This document shows, piece after piece, positions 12,346-21,656 of a stretch of 64,000 nt of DNA. Position numbers and translations under genes: made by a program. Origin of the DNA: Rothia mucilaginosa ATCC 25296. GTDB taxonomy: Bacteria > Actinomycetota > Actinomycetes > Actinomycetales > Micrococcaceae. The number at the start of each line of letters is the position of its first letter. Within the stretch, counting starts at the first letter, position 1. The stretch is taken from contig NZ_ACVO01000015.1 of assembly GCF_000175615.1 (NCBI RefSeq), forward strand, positions 310,001 to 374,000, given 5' to 3'. The notes under the pieces were generated by a model that worked only from the letters and a program-made list of their open reading frames with translations, was not told where the DNA came from and did not search any database.

Positions 12346-13938
12346 GTGACCAACTCTGTGAACCTGGACCAGCTCGAAGAGCGTCCCGTCCTGGTGGTAG
12401 ATTACGGTGCACAGTATGCGCAGCTCATCGCTCGTCGCGTGCGTGAAGCCGGCATCTACTCCGAAATCGTCCCCCACTCCATGAGCACCGAGAAGATGCT
12501 CGCCAAGAACCCGGCAGCCATCGTGCTCTCCGGTGGCCCCTCCTCGGTCTACGCCGATGGCGCACCCAAGGGCGACAAGGCCCTCTTCGAAGCTGGCGTG
12601 CCGATCTTCGGTATCTGCTACGGCTTCCAGGTGATGGCCCAGACCCTCGGCGGCACCGTCGCCCAGACCGGTCTGCGCGAATACGGCGCAACCGACGCTG
12701 TGGTCTGCGCTGAGAACTCCTCCTTCCTCACCGGCACCCCCACCACCCAGAACGTGTGGATGTCTCACGGTGACTCCGTGACCGAAGCCCCCGAAGGCTT
12801 CGAGGTGCTGGCAAAGACCCCCGGCGCATCCGTGGCAGCATTCGTGGACGAGTCCCGCAAGCTCGGCGGCGTGCAGTGGCACCCCGAGGTGAAGCACTCC
12901 GACTACGGCCAGGTCGCCCTGGAGAACTTCCTCTACAATGTGGCAGGCCTGAAGCCCACCTGGTCCACCAACAACATCATCGAAGAGCAGGTCGCAAAGA
13001 TCCGCGAGCAGGTCGGTAGCGACCGCGTCATCTGCGCGCTCTCCGGCGGCGTTGACTCCTCCGTGGCAGCAGCGCTTGTGCACAAGGCTGTTGGCGACCA
13101 GCTCACCTGCTTCTTCATTGACCACGGTCTGCTCCGTGAGGGCGAGCGTGAACAGGTCGAGCAGGACTATGCAGCATCCATGGGCATTAAGGTCATCACC
13201 ATCGACGAGTCGGAGCGTTTCCTCTCCGCTCTCGATGGCATCACCGAGCCCGAGGCGAAGCGTAAGGCTATCGGCCGTGAGTTCATCCGCTCCTTCGAAG
13301 AGGCACAGCGCAAGCTGATTGCTGAAGCTGGCGAAGAGGGCGCAGACATCAAGTTCCTGGTCCAGGGCACCCTGTACCCGGACGTTGTCGAGTCCGGCGG
13401 CGGCGACGGCACCGCAAACATTAAGAGCCACCACAACGTGGGCGGCCTTCCCGACGACCTGACCTTCGAACTGGTTGAGCCGCTGCGCACCCTGTTCAAG
13501 GACGAGGTCCGCGCTATCGGTCGTGAGCTCGGCGTTCCCGAGAAGATTGTGGCACGTCAGCCGTTCCCCGGCCCCGGCCTGGGCATCCGCATTGTCGGCG
13601 AGGTTAACCGCGAGAACCTGGAGACCCTGCGTGCCGCTGACGCTATCGTGCGTGAAGAGCTGACCGCAGCAGGTCAGGACGAGCACATCTGGCAGTGCCC
13701 CGTGGTTCTGCTGGCTGGCGTTCGTTCCGTGGGCGTTCAGGGTGACGGCCGTACTTACGGCCACCCGATTGTTCTGCGCCCGGTCTCTTCGGAAGACGCA
13801 ATGACCGCTGACTGGTCGCGCCTGCCGTACGACCTGCTGGCTAAGATCTCGAACCGTATTACGAACGAGGTCAAGGACGTTAACCGAGTGGTGCTGGACG
13901 TTACCTCCAAGCCCCCGGGAACCATTGAGTGGGAGTAA
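12346..13938 (+). CDS. guaA: GMP synthase (glutamine-hydrolysing)
   Basis: Converts XMP to GMP using glutamine. The 530 aa protein has an N-terminal class I glutamine amidotransferase domain ([12 protein letters not shown], catalytic Cys in [13 protein letters not shown]), a PP-loop ATP pyrophosphatase motif [14 protein letters not shown] near residue 230, and the C-terminal dimerisation domain ending in [11 protein letters not shown], the universal GuaA terminus. GTG start with a GAGG ribosome-binding site. Completes the guaB-guaB3-guaA cluster. Confidence 0.97.
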   Translation: MTNSVNLDQLEERPVLVVDYGAQYAQLIARRVREAGIYSEIVPHSMSTEKMLAKNPAAIVLSGGPSSVYADGAPKGDKALFEAGVPIFGICYGFQVMAQTLGGTVAQTGLREYGATDAVVCAENSSFLTGTPTTQNVWMSHGDSVTEAPEGFEVLAKTPGASVAAFVDESRKLGGVQWHPEVKHSDYGQVALENFLYNVAGLKPTWSTNNIIEEQVAKIREQVGSDRVICALSGGVDSSVAAALVHKAVGDQLTCFFIDHGLLREGEREQVEQDYAASMGIKVITIDESERFLSALDGITEPEAKRKAIGREFIRSFEEAQRKLIAEAGEEGADIKFLVQGTLYPDVVESGGGDGTANIKSHHNVGGLPDDLTFELVEPLRTLFKDEVRAIGRELGVPEKIVARQPFPGPGLGIRIVGEVNRENLETLRAADAIVREELTAAGQDEHIWQCPVVLLAGVRSVGVQGDGRTYGHPIVLRPVSSEDAMTADWSRLPYDLLAKISNRITNEVKDVNRVVLDVTSKPPGTIEWE

Positions 13939-13988
13939 TCCCCGCGTGGGAGTAATCCCGCTTGGGGCTACCTAGCTTTGTAGCTGGG

Positions 13989-14046
13989 AGCCTGTGAAGG
14001 AGCCGCCCAGTGCATCCGAATGTGGATGCGCCGGGTGGCTTCTTTG
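13989..14046 (+). repeat. Terminator repeat, copy 1 (after guaA)
   Basis: About 58 bp element holding a terminator: AGCCGCCC-GTGCATCC pairs with GGATGCGC-GGGTGGCT and is followed by TCTTT. An almost identical copy lies at 14884-14942 on the other side of the toxin-antitoxin genes. Confidence 0.85.
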
Positions 14047-14090
14047 TATCTTCCTAACGCGAAAATAGCGGGTTGAAAGATAGGGGGGGG

Positions 14091-14119
14091 TTGTCGTAGT
14101 ACCAAGTGAAAAATATAAT
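14091..14119 (+). promoter_or_regulatory. Promoter of the toxin-antitoxin operon
   Basis: TTGTCG at 14091-14096, exactly 17 nt spacer and a perfect TATAAT at 14114-14119. The best -10 box in the window. Confidence 0.8.
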
Positions 14120-14140
14120 GTAGCTACGTAGTTACATTAT
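14115..14140. promoter_or_regulatory. Operator palindrome of the toxin-antitoxin operon
   Basis: A 26 bp near-perfect inverted repeat with core TAGCTACGTAGTTA and outer arms ATAATG/CATTAT; only one base pair breaks symmetry. It overlaps the -10 box, as expected for autorepression by the antitoxin or the toxin-antitoxin complex. Confidence 0.75.
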
Positions 14141-14176
14141 TTATGTTTTCATGTCGTGAGCAACAAGGGGGAAATT

Positions 14177-14443
14177 ATGACCGTTATGACGAGCCGCGAG
14201 TTCAACCAGAATCTCGCCAAGGCCCAGAAGCAGGCCCAGCAATCACCCGTTATTATCACTAAGCGTGGTGAACCTACGTATGTCCTCATGACCTACGAAG
14301 AGTATTCGCGTAGCCAGCAGGATGAGTCTTCTCTCTATGACTTCTTCGCTAACTACCCTCAACCTGCTGGGGATGTAGACCTACCTGAAGATTTTCCTGT
14401 GGCTGAACGTTCCACTCATCAGCGCCCCGTCGTAGAGTTCTAG
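14177..14443 (+). CDS. Type II antitoxin, Phd/YefM family
   Basis: Antitoxin of 88 aa. The N-terminal MTSREFNQNLAKAQKQA and VIITKRGEPTYVLMTYEEY are the Phd/YefM DNA-binding fold; the C-terminal half is acidic and probably wraps the toxin. A GTG start 21 nt upstream is possible, but AAGGGGG lies 6 nt before the ATG at 14177. The toxin gene starts 8 nt after the stop. The gene sits in a clearly AT-richer segment than its neighbours, which fits recent acquisition. Expected to repress its own promoter at 14115-14140. Confidence 0.87.
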   Translation: MTVMTSREFNQNLAKAQKQAQQSPVIITKRGEPTYVLMTYEEYSRSQQDESSLYDFFANYPQPAGDVDLPEDFPVAERSTHQRPVVEF

Positions 14444-14451
14444 GGGTAACG

Positions 14452-14874
14452 ATGTATCTGCTTGATACTAATGTCATTTCTGAGCTGTGGAAATTCTCTC
14501 GAGGTAAAGCTGACCCTGTCTTTGAATCGTGGTTTCGTGTTTACTCCGATAGGCCGCTCTATATTAGCGTCGTGACCTTGATGGAGCTGGAGTGTGGAGT
14601 ACTCGCCATGGAGCGTAAAGATCCGGCACAAGGAGCGTATCTGCGTGAATGGTGCTCGACAGTTCGAGAGAAATTTCAGAAACGAACTCTTGTTATTGAC
14701 GGGGCTGTAGCTGATTATTGTGCAGGGCTTCATGTACCGGATAAAGCGCCGGAGAATGACGCCTGGATTGCTGCGACCGCGCTGGCACACGGCCTTACCC
14801 TTGTAACGCGCAATGTCAAAGATTTTGAGCGTCTGCATGTTCGACTCCTGAACCCCTTCGAACCTGCAATATAG
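14452..14874 (+). CDS. Type II toxin, PIN-domain ribonuclease (VapC/FitB-like)
   Basis: PIN-domain endoribonuclease of 140 aa. The metal-binding acidic residues are in place: Asp5 in LLDTNV, Glu45 in TLMELECG, Asp103 in ENDAWIAA and Asp124 in RNVKDF. Known relatives cut tRNA or rRNA when free of antitoxin; the target here is unknown. It is coupled to the upstream Phd-type antitoxin, a mixed pairing seen in FitAB/VapBC systems. Codon use is AT-richer than the flanking purine genes. All active-site residues are present, so it should be functional. Confidence 0.88.
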   Translation: MYLLDTNVISELWKFSRGKADPVFESWFRVYSDRPLYISVVTLMELECGVLAMERKDPAQGAYLREWCSTVREKFQKRTLVIDGAVADYCAGLHVPDKAPENDAWIAATALAHGLTLVTRNVKDFERLHVRLLNPFEPAI

Positions 14875-14883
14875 CGGAGGCAA

Positions 14884-14942
14884 AGCCCGTGAAGGAGCCG
14901 CCCGGTGCATCCTGTTTGTGGATGCGCCGGGCGGCTTTTTAT
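14884..14942 (+). repeat. Terminator repeat, copy 2 (after the toxin gene)
   Basis: Near-identical to 13989-14046, including the flanking GTGAAGG, with a perfected stem (GCCGCCCGG / CCGGGCGGC) and a better U-run (CTTTTT). The two copies bracket the toxin-antitoxin cassette as direct repeats. Confidence 0.85.
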
Positions 14943-15069
14943 GCGGAGGTATAGAAAAAGCAGGCGGTACTTAAGCGTGGATTTAAAGAAAAACGCCAAA
15001 ATGTTTAAAACAAGAGTTCAAATAAAAGAACTAAAAACTCTCCACAAAACCACACGAGAAATAAAAACT

Positions 15070-15516
15070 TTAATGCGGGTGATGCGGGTGGCGAATCGAA
15101 TCACGCCAATGAGCGCTCGACCCCAAGCCAAAATGCAGAGCAAAAAACGTGCCAAAACAGCAGAACCCAAACGCGCACGCCATGTACACGCCATAGGTCA
15201 GCATCATAAACTCAGAATCGTGACTCACACCAGAGGCGACATTCAACGCCAACGAGACGCCCAGAATGACAAGCCAGGCAGCGCTCGCAGCCGCAATCAC
15301 CCACGAGATAGCGCTCAACACCGGGTGAGGAACCCTAAACGTGCGCTCAGGGCACTCAGAGGCGGGTACAGTCGCTACAGAAGCTGTAGCAGGGGCAGTA
15401 AGTGGAGCAGATGAACGCCACGGAATATGCGCATCAGCATGCTGACTGGAAACCTGCGCCGGACGCTGCGGGACGCCCCCAGCATCGGGAGGGGACGAAA
15501 GATACGGTTGCTGCAT
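15070..15516 (-). CDS. Hypothetical membrane protein
   Basis: A 148 aa protein of unknown function. The N-terminal ~65 residues are Pro/Ala/Ser-rich and probably cytoplasmic and disordered. Two hydrophobic segments follow: about residues 70-92 (PVLSAISWVIAAASAAWLVI) and 103-128. The C-terminus is His-rich (RHPHHPH). An AGGAG ribosome-binding site 7 nt before the ATG supports the start. It stands alone; I do not recognise a family. Confidence 0.65.
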   Translation of the reverse strand: MQQPYLSSPPDAGGVPQRPAQVSSQHADAHIPWRSSAPLTAPATASVATVPASECPERTFRVPHPVLSAISWVIAAASAAWLVILGVSLALNVASGVSHDSEFMMLTYGVYMACAFGFCCFGTFFALHFGLGSSAHWRDSIRHPHHPH

Positions 15517-15823
15517 TGCGTGCTCCTGGATGTGAGACCTTGCAAAAGAAGAAACAGCCTAGTTCCTACTTTCGCAAAAATGAGTATCGGCGATAGATTG
15601 AAAGAATACGGTGAAAACATATTCTTTCTATATTTCAAGATTAGAAGCGAACCGCATAAAAAACGAGGGTTTAGCGGAATATGATGCAATATGACGCGAA
15701 AAAACCGAAAACAGTAGAGAAAAAATAATAAACCTCAACCTGAAGGTTCAGGGTAGGGTTATTAGACAGGGAAATTAGCCGTAAAACAACGGCACAGACA
15801 CAGCAACAGTGAAAGGAACGAGC
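15517..15823. other. AT-rich intergenic region upstream of the AEC transporter
   Basis: About 307 bp between divergent genes, noticeably AT-rich. It contains a 12 bp perfect palindrome (AACCTGAAGGTT, 15737-15748) upstream of the transporter, a possible regulator site. No coding or RNA gene seen. Confidence 0.4.
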
Positions 15824-16798
15824 ATGGGAATCATCCTCCCACTCATCTACCTAAGTCTAGGTCTGGGGCTCGCGCTACTGCTACCCGAACACTGGAGCAC
15901 CCGGCTCAAAGAAGGCGCCTCAACTCTACTGACCCGCTGGATCATTCCCGCCGTCATCATCTACACCGTCGCCACCAGCCGCCCTGAACTTTTCTTCGTT
16001 GCAGCCTCCACTATGGTGTTGATGTTTCTCGGAGTGCTCTGCGCCGGGCGCATCACCTGCGACCCCGTGCAGAAACTCGCCTTCGTCTATCTGAACGCGG
16101 GACTCTTCGGCATCCCCGTGGTCGCCGGGTTCTGGGGTGAGGAAGCCGTGCGAGTCTACATCGGCGCGTATATCGGCAACTCCATCATGGGTAATATTCT
16201 GGGCACCTCGCTACTACGCGGTGGTTCCGGGGTAGACCCCATGGCAGGGGAGAGCAACGTACCGGACCCACGAGCCACTAGGAGCCGTAGCGAAACCCTC
16301 CACACGGTGCTGCGGGGGCTGCGTACCAGCCCGCCGGTTATCGCCGTGGTGGTGGGTCTGCTCTGCCTGCCCGCCGGCTCTTTCCTGAGCGTTCACGGGG
16401 CAGGTTTCTACCGGGTACTGACCTGGATTTTCAGCTTTATCGGACTGATTGTTCTGGGCATGTGGCTCGGTGTTGCTAAGCTACACCGCGCCGACCTGAC
16501 CCGCGCCGCCGGATGGGCGCTCCTACGCGCCGTGCTCGTAAGCGTCTACAGCATCGGCGTGCTGGCACTCGCCCGCTGGGCACACGATACGGCAGGCATG
16601 CACTTTGACCAGTTGCTCGCGCATCCGCAGGTGCTTTTCCTTCTGGCTGTTCTGCCGCCAGCAGCTAATATCGTCATTCTGGAAACCCACTACCGGCACG
16701 AAGGCACCGCAGCCCCCGTCATTGCCGCAGGGGCGGCCGTCAGCATAGGAATGATAGTGCTCGCCGTGCCAATCCTGCAGCTCGTCTTCGCCAGCTAA
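15824..16798 (+). CDS. AEC-family (auxin efflux carrier-like) transporter
   Basis: Integral membrane permease of 324 aa with about nine or ten hydrophobic segments. The N-terminal half has the family feature of an Asn/Gly-rich helix (VYLNAGLFGIPV) and a second half with LPPAANIVILETHY. Bacterial AEC proteins export or exchange small organic acids such as malate or malonate; the substrate is not predictable here. The start is chosen by GAAAGGA 6 nt before ATG 15824 over an upstream GTG at 15809. The neighbouring genes give no clue to the substrate. Confidence 0.8.
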   Translation: MGIILPLIYLSLGLGLALLLPEHWSTRLKEGASTLLTRWIIPAVIIYTVATSRPELFFVAASTMVLMFLGVLCAGRITCDPVQKLAFVYLNAGLFGIPVVAGFWGEEAVRVYIGAYIGNSIMGNILGTSLLRGGSGVDPMAGESNVPDPRATRSRSETLHTVLRGLRTSPPVIAVVVGLLCLPAGSFLSVHGAGFYRVLTWIFSFIGLIVLGMWLGVAKLHRADLTRAAGWALLRAVLVSVYSIGVLALARWAHDTAGMHFDQLLAHPQVLFLLAVLPPAANIVILETHYRHEGTAAPVIAAGAAVSIGMIVLAVPILQLVFAS

Positions 16799-16872
16799 GT
16801 AGAGCCTCCAGCTAAGTAGGGCCAAGAAAGCACACCGGGAGAACACCAGAGAGAACGCAGGAGACAACACAA

Positions 16873-16904
16873 AAGGAGGGTGGGGCATAAGCCTTACCCT
16901 CCTT
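16873..16904. terminator. Terminator between convergent AEC and glucosidase genes
   Basis: AAGGAGGGT pairs with ACCCTCCTT around a 14 nt loop, preceded by an A-run on the plus strand, so it can act on the minus-strand operon as well. Confidence 0.7.
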
Positions 16905-16956
16905 CTGCTGTCTATCACCTTATCGGCACGCGGTAGCACTCAACGAGCTACAGCGC

Positions 16957-18762
16957 TTAGCGAACGATGTGGTACACCTTCGCCTCGTAGGGGCGCAGGG
17001 TTGAACCCGCGTCGTCCTTGTAGTTCGAGCTCACCAGCTCAACACGAGCACCAGCCTCACGAGCCTCAGAAAGCACAGCGAAGTCGCGCTCCTGCTTCTG
17101 GTCGGTGAAGTTCGAAACAACCAGCAAAGACTCGTTCGCGGGGCTGCCATCCGCACCACCGGTACGGGTGTACGCGTACACAGCCTCATCCTCGTTGTGC
17201 GGAACCTGAACCGAATCCACCGGAGCGAAGGCTGCGTAAACCATCAGGTCCTTCAGCTTGCCGCGGCGCAGAGCCACCAGCTGCTGGTAGTGGTAGAAAA
17301 TCGAATCCTCATCAGCCAGAACAGCCTCAGCGTTAATCGCCGGGTAGTTCGGGTTCACAGCAATCCACGGGGTCACACCCTCGGGGCTGAAACCACCGTT
17401 AGCGGAGGCATCCCACTGAACCGGGGTACGAGCGTTGTCGCGGCCCTTAATGTAAATCGCCTGCATCGCCTCTTCGTGGCTCAGACGCTTGTGGTCCACG
17501 TGCATGTCCTCGTAGAAACGGATTGAGTCACCATCGCGGTAGTCCTCAATCGAATCGAACTTCACGTTGGTCATGCCGATTTCTTCACCCTGGTAAATGT
17601 ACGGGGTGCCCTGCATGAAGTGCAGGGTGGTCGCCAGCTGCTTAGCGGACAGGGTGCGGAACTCATCCGAATCGTTACCGAAGCGGGAGACCACGCGCGG
17701 CTGGTCGTGGTTGTTCCAGTACAGCGAACCCCAGGCGTTACCCTCAAGGGTGGTCTGCCAGTCGTTCAGGATGCGCTTGAGCTCGGTCAGCTTGTACGGC
17801 GCGTAGGACCACTTGCCGCCCAGCTTGCCGTTCGGGTCGTTATCCACGCCCATGTGATCGAAGTGGAAGATCATGTTCAGCTCACCGGTGTGGTAGCCAG
17901 CCCACAGCTTAGCGTCCTCGGGGCTGGTTGCGCTGGTCTCGCCCACGGTCATCACGTCGTAGCGGCTGAAGGTCTCGCGGGTGAGCTCCTTCATCCACGG
18001 GTGCACCATGGTGCCGTTCGTAATGACGAACGGAATCGAGGAGGTGTGCTTCTCGTAGTCGGTGGAGGGGTCATCCGGGTAGCCCTCGGGCTTGGAGATG
18101 ATGTTGATAGCGTCCAGGCGGAAGCCGTCAACGCCCTTGTCCAACCACCAGCGGACCATGGAGTACAGGTCCTCGCGAACCTTCTCGTTCTCCCAGTTCA
18201 GGTCGGGCTGTTCCTTGAAGAAGATGTGCAGGTAGAACTGGCCGGTCGCCTCGTCCCACTCCCACGCCGGGCCGCCGAACTCGGACGCCCAGTTGTTCGG
18301 AGGAATCGGGTTGCCGTCCTCGTCGAAGCCCTTCGGGTCCTTCCAAATGTAGTAGTCGCGGTAGGGGTTGTCCTTGGAGGAGCGGGATTCCTTGAACCAG
18401 GGGTGCTCATCGGAGGTGTGGTTTGCGACCAGGTCCATCAGGATCTTGATGCCGTGCTTGTGAGCGGTTTCAAGCATCTCGTCGAAGTCTTCCATGGTGC
18501 CGAAGTCACTCATAATCGCGAAGTAGTCAGAGATGTCGTAGCCGTTGTCCACGTTCGGCGAGTCGAACACGGGGGAGAGCCAAATGACGTTGATGCCCAG
18601 CTTAGCCAGGTAGGGCAGCTTCTCGGTGATGCCCTTCAGGTCACCGATGCCGTCGCCGTTTGCGTCGTTGAAGGAGCGGGGGTACACCTGGTACACCACG
18701 GCTTCCTTCCACCACTGGCGGCCTTCGTAGGAGGGAACCTGGTATGCCTCGGAATTGCTCAT
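16957..18762 (-). CDS. GH13 alpha-glucosidase, predicted alpha-1,4 (maltase) type
   Basis: Cytoplasmic alpha-glucosidase of the oligo-1,6-glucosidase/maltase group (GH13), 601 aa. Region I DLVANHTSDEH, region II GFRLDAIN with nucleophile Asp217, region III VGETS with acid/base Glu275 and region IV NNHDQPR with Asp353 are intact. The residue after the nucleophile is Ala218; in this family Ala or Thr goes with alpha-1,4 and Val with alpha-1,6 preference. AGAAAGG 6 nt before ATG 18762 sets the start. Last gene of the minus-strand unit mapP-glucosidase-glucosidase; paralogue of the gene at 18892. Confidence 0.9.
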   Translation of the reverse strand: MSNSEAYQVPSYEGRQWWKEAVVYQVYPRSFNDANGDGIGDLKGITEKLPYLAKLGINVIWLSPVFDSPNVDNGYDISDYFAIMSDFGTMEDFDEMLETAHKHGIKILMDLVANHTSDEHPWFKESRSSKDNPYRDYYIWKDPKGFDEDGNPIPPNNWASEFGGPAWEWDEATGQFYLHIFFKEQPDLNWENEKVREDLYSMVRWWLDKGVDGFRLDAINIISKPEGYPDDPSTDYEKHTSSIPFVITNGTMVHPWMKELTRETFSRYDVMTVGETSATSPEDAKLWAGYHTGELNMIFHFDHMGVDNDPNGKLGGKWSYAPYKLTELKRILNDWQTTLEGNAWGSLYWNNHDQPRVVSRFGNDSDEFRTLSAKQLATTLHFMQGTPYIYQGEEIGMTNVKFDSIEDYRDGDSIRFYEDMHVDHKRLSHEEAMQAIYIKGRDNARTPVQWDASANGGFSPEGVTPWIAVNPNYPAINAEAVLADEDSIFYHYQQLVALRRGKLKDLMVYAAFAPVDSVQVPHNEDEAVYAYTRTGGADGSPANESLLVVSNFTDQKQERDFAVLSEAREAGARVELVSSNYKDDAGSTLRPYEAKVYHIVR

Positions 18763-18891
18763 AATTGCCTTTCTGTACCGGCCATCCAGCCGAAAAGAGG
18801 AACAAATTTTGTCTGTGATTGAAGTATAGGGCGAAGAGGGACCGGAATGTCTGTATCTGGTCCCCCTTCGCACAGTATGAGTGGGGTACGA

Positions 18892-20706
18892 CTACTTGGC
18901 GTTACCGAAGAGGTAAACCTTCGCCTCGTAGGGGCGCAGCAGAGTGCCCTCGTCAGTGAACTCGCGGTTCTCATCGCGGTAGTTCGAGCTAATCAGCTTC
19001 GGGGTGTTCTCGATTGCCTTCAGCTCAGTCGGAGAGAGTGCCTGCGAGTTGGTCAGCACCACCGAATCCAGGTTGCCGCCCGCGTAGTTCAGCTGAACGG
19101 TGTCATCGGTGAAGTTCGCGACGACCAGCAGTGCGCGCTCGCCGGTTGCGGCGGCGTCCTCATCGGAGTTCACGCGCAGGTAGGCGTAAACCTGGTCATC
19201 CTCTTCATCCAGCAGGCGGTACTCGCCGGTCAGGATGATCGGGTGCTCACGGCGCAGGCTAATCAGGTCGCGGTAGTGGTAGAACACCGAATCCTGGTCG
19301 GCGAGCTCTGCCTCCGCGTTGATTTCGGTGTAGCGCGGGTTCAGCTTCAGCCACGGGGTGCCGGAGGTGAAGCCTGCGTTCTCGCCAGCGGTCCACTGCA
19401 TGGGGGTGCGGGCATTGTCGCGACCGGAGGCGCTGATGTAGCGCAGCATGTCCTCAGCGGATACGCGGCCCGACTCTTCAACGTACTTGCGCCAGGAGTC
19501 GTGAATCTCCAGGTCGTTGTAGTCCTTCACATCGTCGAAGAAGACGTTGGTCATGCCCAGCTCTTCACCCTGGTAGATGTAGGGGGTGCCCTGCATCAGG
19601 TGCAGCACGGTGCCGAGCATCTTGGCGCTGACGGTGCGGTACTCGGGGGAGTCGTTACCGAAGCGGGAGACGGTGCGCGGCTGGTCGTGGTTGTTCCAGT
19701 ACAGGGAGTTCCAGCCGCGGCCGTGCAGGCCTTCCTGCCAGTGGGTGAGGACCTTCTTGAGGTCAACCAGGTTGAAGCGGCGGTCGGACCACTTGCCGGT
19801 CACGCCACCTTCGGAGGCGTCTACGTCCATGTGCTCGAACTGGAACACCATCTGCAGCTCGTTGCGGTCGAAACCGGTGTAGAGTGCGGCGTCGTCCACG
19901 GTCACGCAGGGGGTTTCGCCCACGGTCATGACCGGGTACTTGCTCAAGACCTCGCGGTTCATCTCCTGCAGGAATTCGTGTACGCGCGGGCCGTTCGCTG
20001 CGACAGCCAGGGAGTTGTCGAGGCCGCCAGCGAGGACTGCCGGATCCTCGGGGAAGGAGAGGTCCTTAGAAATTAGGTTGATGACGTCCATGCGGAAGCC
20101 GTCCACGCCCTTGTCCAGCCAGAAGCGCATGATGTCGTAGACCTCTTCGCGGACATTCGGGTTCTCCCAGTTCAGGTCGGGCTGCTTGACGGAGAAGTAG
20201 TGCAGGTAGAACTGGCCGGTCGCCTCGTCCCATTCCCACACGGAGGGGCTGAAGCAGGAAATCCAGTTGTTCGGCGGAATCGGCTTGCCATCCTCATCGA
20301 AGCCCTTGGGGTCGCGCCAGATGTAGTAGTCACGGTAGGGGTTGTCCTTGGAGGAGCGTGCCTGCTTGAACCATTCGTGCTCGTCGGAGCTGTGGTTGAC
20401 GACCAGGTCCATCATGAGCTTGATGCCGTGCTTGTGCGCGGTTTCGAGCAGCTCATCGAAGTCTTCCATGGTGCCGAACTCGGTCATGATGGCGCGGTAG
20501 TCGGAGATGTCGTAGCCGTTGTCATCGTTCGGGGAAGCGTAGATGGGGGAGAGCCACAGCACCTGAATACCGAGCTTGGCGAGGTAGGGAATCTTCTCGG
20601 TAATGCCGGGCAGATCGCCGATGCCGTCTCCGTTGGAATCGTTGAAGGAGCGGGGGTAAATCTGGTAGACAACGGGTTCCTGCCACCACTGGGTTTGGGT
20701 CGTCAT
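18892..20706 (-). CDS. GH13 alpha-glucosidase, predicted alpha-1,6 (isomaltase) type
   Basis: Second GH13 glucosidase, 604 aa, a clear tandem paralogue of the downstream gene. Catalytic residues Asp207 (GFRMDVIN), Glu264 (VGETP) and Asp341 (NNHDQPR) are intact. Val208 follows the nucleophile, the signature of oligo-1,6-glucosidases, so this copy should prefer isomalto-oligosaccharides or panose. AAGGAAG precedes the ATG. It lies 71 nt after the phosphatase gene and 129 nt before the second glucosidase, so one transcript is likely. Confidence 0.9.
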   Translation of the reverse strand: MTTQTQWWQEPVVYQIYPRSFNDSNGDGIGDLPGITEKIPYLAKLGIQVLWLSPIYASPNDDNGYDISDYRAIMTEFGTMEDFDELLETAHKHGIKLMMDLVVNHSSDEHEWFKQARSSKDNPYRDYYIWRDPKGFDEDGKPIPPNNWISCFSPSVWEWDEATGQFYLHYFSVKQPDLNWENPNVREEVYDIMRFWLDKGVDGFRMDVINLISKDLSFPEDPAVLAGGLDNSLAVAANGPRVHEFLQEMNREVLSKYPVMTVGETPCVTVDDAALYTGFDRNELQMVFQFEHMDVDASEGGVTGKWSDRRFNLVDLKKVLTHWQEGLHGRGWNSLYWNNHDQPRTVSRFGNDSPEYRTVSAKMLGTVLHLMQGTPYIYQGEELGMTNVFFDDVKDYNDLEIHDSWRKYVEESGRVSAEDMLRYISASGRDNARTPMQWTAGENAGFTSGTPWLKLNPRYTEINAEAELADQDSVFYHYRDLISLRREHPIILTGEYRLLDEEDDQVYAYLRVNSDEDAAATGERALLVVANFTDDTVQLNYAGGNLDSVVLTNSQALSPTELKAIENTPKLISSNYRDENREFTDEGTLLRPYEAKVYLFGNAK

Positions 20707-20777
20707 TGTTCTTCCTTCCCTTGGTATGGATGAGTGTTGTGCGGGGCCGCTCTGTGGGCGGCTAAAGTCTGATGCCC

Positions 20778-21656
20778 TTAGGACTGGGTGGTGAGGGGCG
20801 TCAGGAGGCTCTGCGGTGCCCAGCTGGAGGGGTCAATTTCCAGGAGTAGACCGCTGTGGTCAGAGATGGCTTCGGGGGAGTTGTCGCGGAAGACTACAGC
20901 GTGTGAGTTCACCGTGAGCAGTCGGTCGGCGAACACGAAGTCGATGCGCTTGGCATCGGTGTTGCCTTCCCAACCTGCGATTTCGCGGTGGACGGTGTTT
21001 TCGCCGTCGGTGTGCTCCGCCAGTGAGCGGGTATCAACCATGCCGCTGGAGGTGACCAGCGCGTAGCCTTCATCGCTCAGATGCGCGGCGGAGTTAAAGT
21101 CGCCGCCGAGCAGTACGGGTGCGGTGAGGGCACATTCTGCCAGGGCCTGTGAGAGGCGGGTGTATTCCTGCGCGAAGAGGGGCTCACCGTCGAAGTCCCA
21201 CCAGGACATGTGGGTGGTTGCGCACCAGAAGGTACCTGTCTCAGTTTCGATGAGCGCGGCCTGCGCTGCACGGCGCTGTACCTGGTGGTAGCCGTACTCA
21301 GGGGACATGTCGATGGGCTTGATGCCGCGAATCGGCAGGCGTGAGAGGATTGCTACGCATTCGTCGTAGCGGTCCCAACCGATGTGGGCTTCGGTGAGGG
21401 TCCACTCGTAGGTTGCGCCCATTTCGTTGAGTGCCTGCACGAGTAGCAGGGCGTAGTTGTCTTCGTGGACCGGCACGCCTGCGCCGCCACGGTAGTTGAG
21501 GGGCTCCTTCACCACGGGGGTGGAGGTGAGCTGGTTGACTTCCTGCAACGCAATGACATCCACCTGCTGTTCAATGATGAACTTTGCGAGGGTGCGGATT
21601 TTGGCAATCTGGTGGATTTCGCACCAACTGTGCGTGTTGAGGGTGAGGAAGCGCAT
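20778..21656 (-). CDS. mapP: Endonuclease/exonuclease/phosphatase-family protein, MapP-like maltose-6'-phosphate phosphatase
   Basis: EEP-fold phosphohydrolase, 292 aa, cytoplasmic (no signal peptide). Fold motifs: LTLNTHSW, IALQEVNQ (metal-binding Glu), GGDFNSA and C-terminal SDHSG. In Enterococcus faecalis an EEP-family enzyme, MapP, removes phosphate from maltose 6'-phosphate made by a PTS. Here the gene lies with two alpha-glucosidases and opposite a PTS EIICB, the same logic, so I propose that function. By fold alone it could be another phosphatase or nuclease. First gene of the minus-strand unit. Confidence 0.72.
   Translation of the reverse strand: MRFLTLNTHSWCEIHQIAKIRTLAKFIIEQQVDVIALQEVNQLTSTPVVKEPLNYRGGAGVPVHEDNYALLLVQALNEMGATYEWTLTEAHIGWDRYDECVAILSRLPIRGIKPIDMSPEYGYHQVQRRAAQAALIETETGTFWCATTHMSWWDFDGEPLFAQEYTRLSQALAECALTAPVLLGGDFNSAAHLSDEGYALVTSSGMVDTRSLAEHTDGENTVHREIAGWEGNTDAKRIDFVFADRLLTVNSHAVVFRDNSPEAISDHSGLLLEIDPSSWAPQSLLTPLTTQS

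Noticed and set aside
17620..20733. Several long plus-strand frames opposite the two glucosidases
   Set aside because: All GH13 catalytic motifs are on the minus strand; the opposite frames are Val/Gly-rich shadows.
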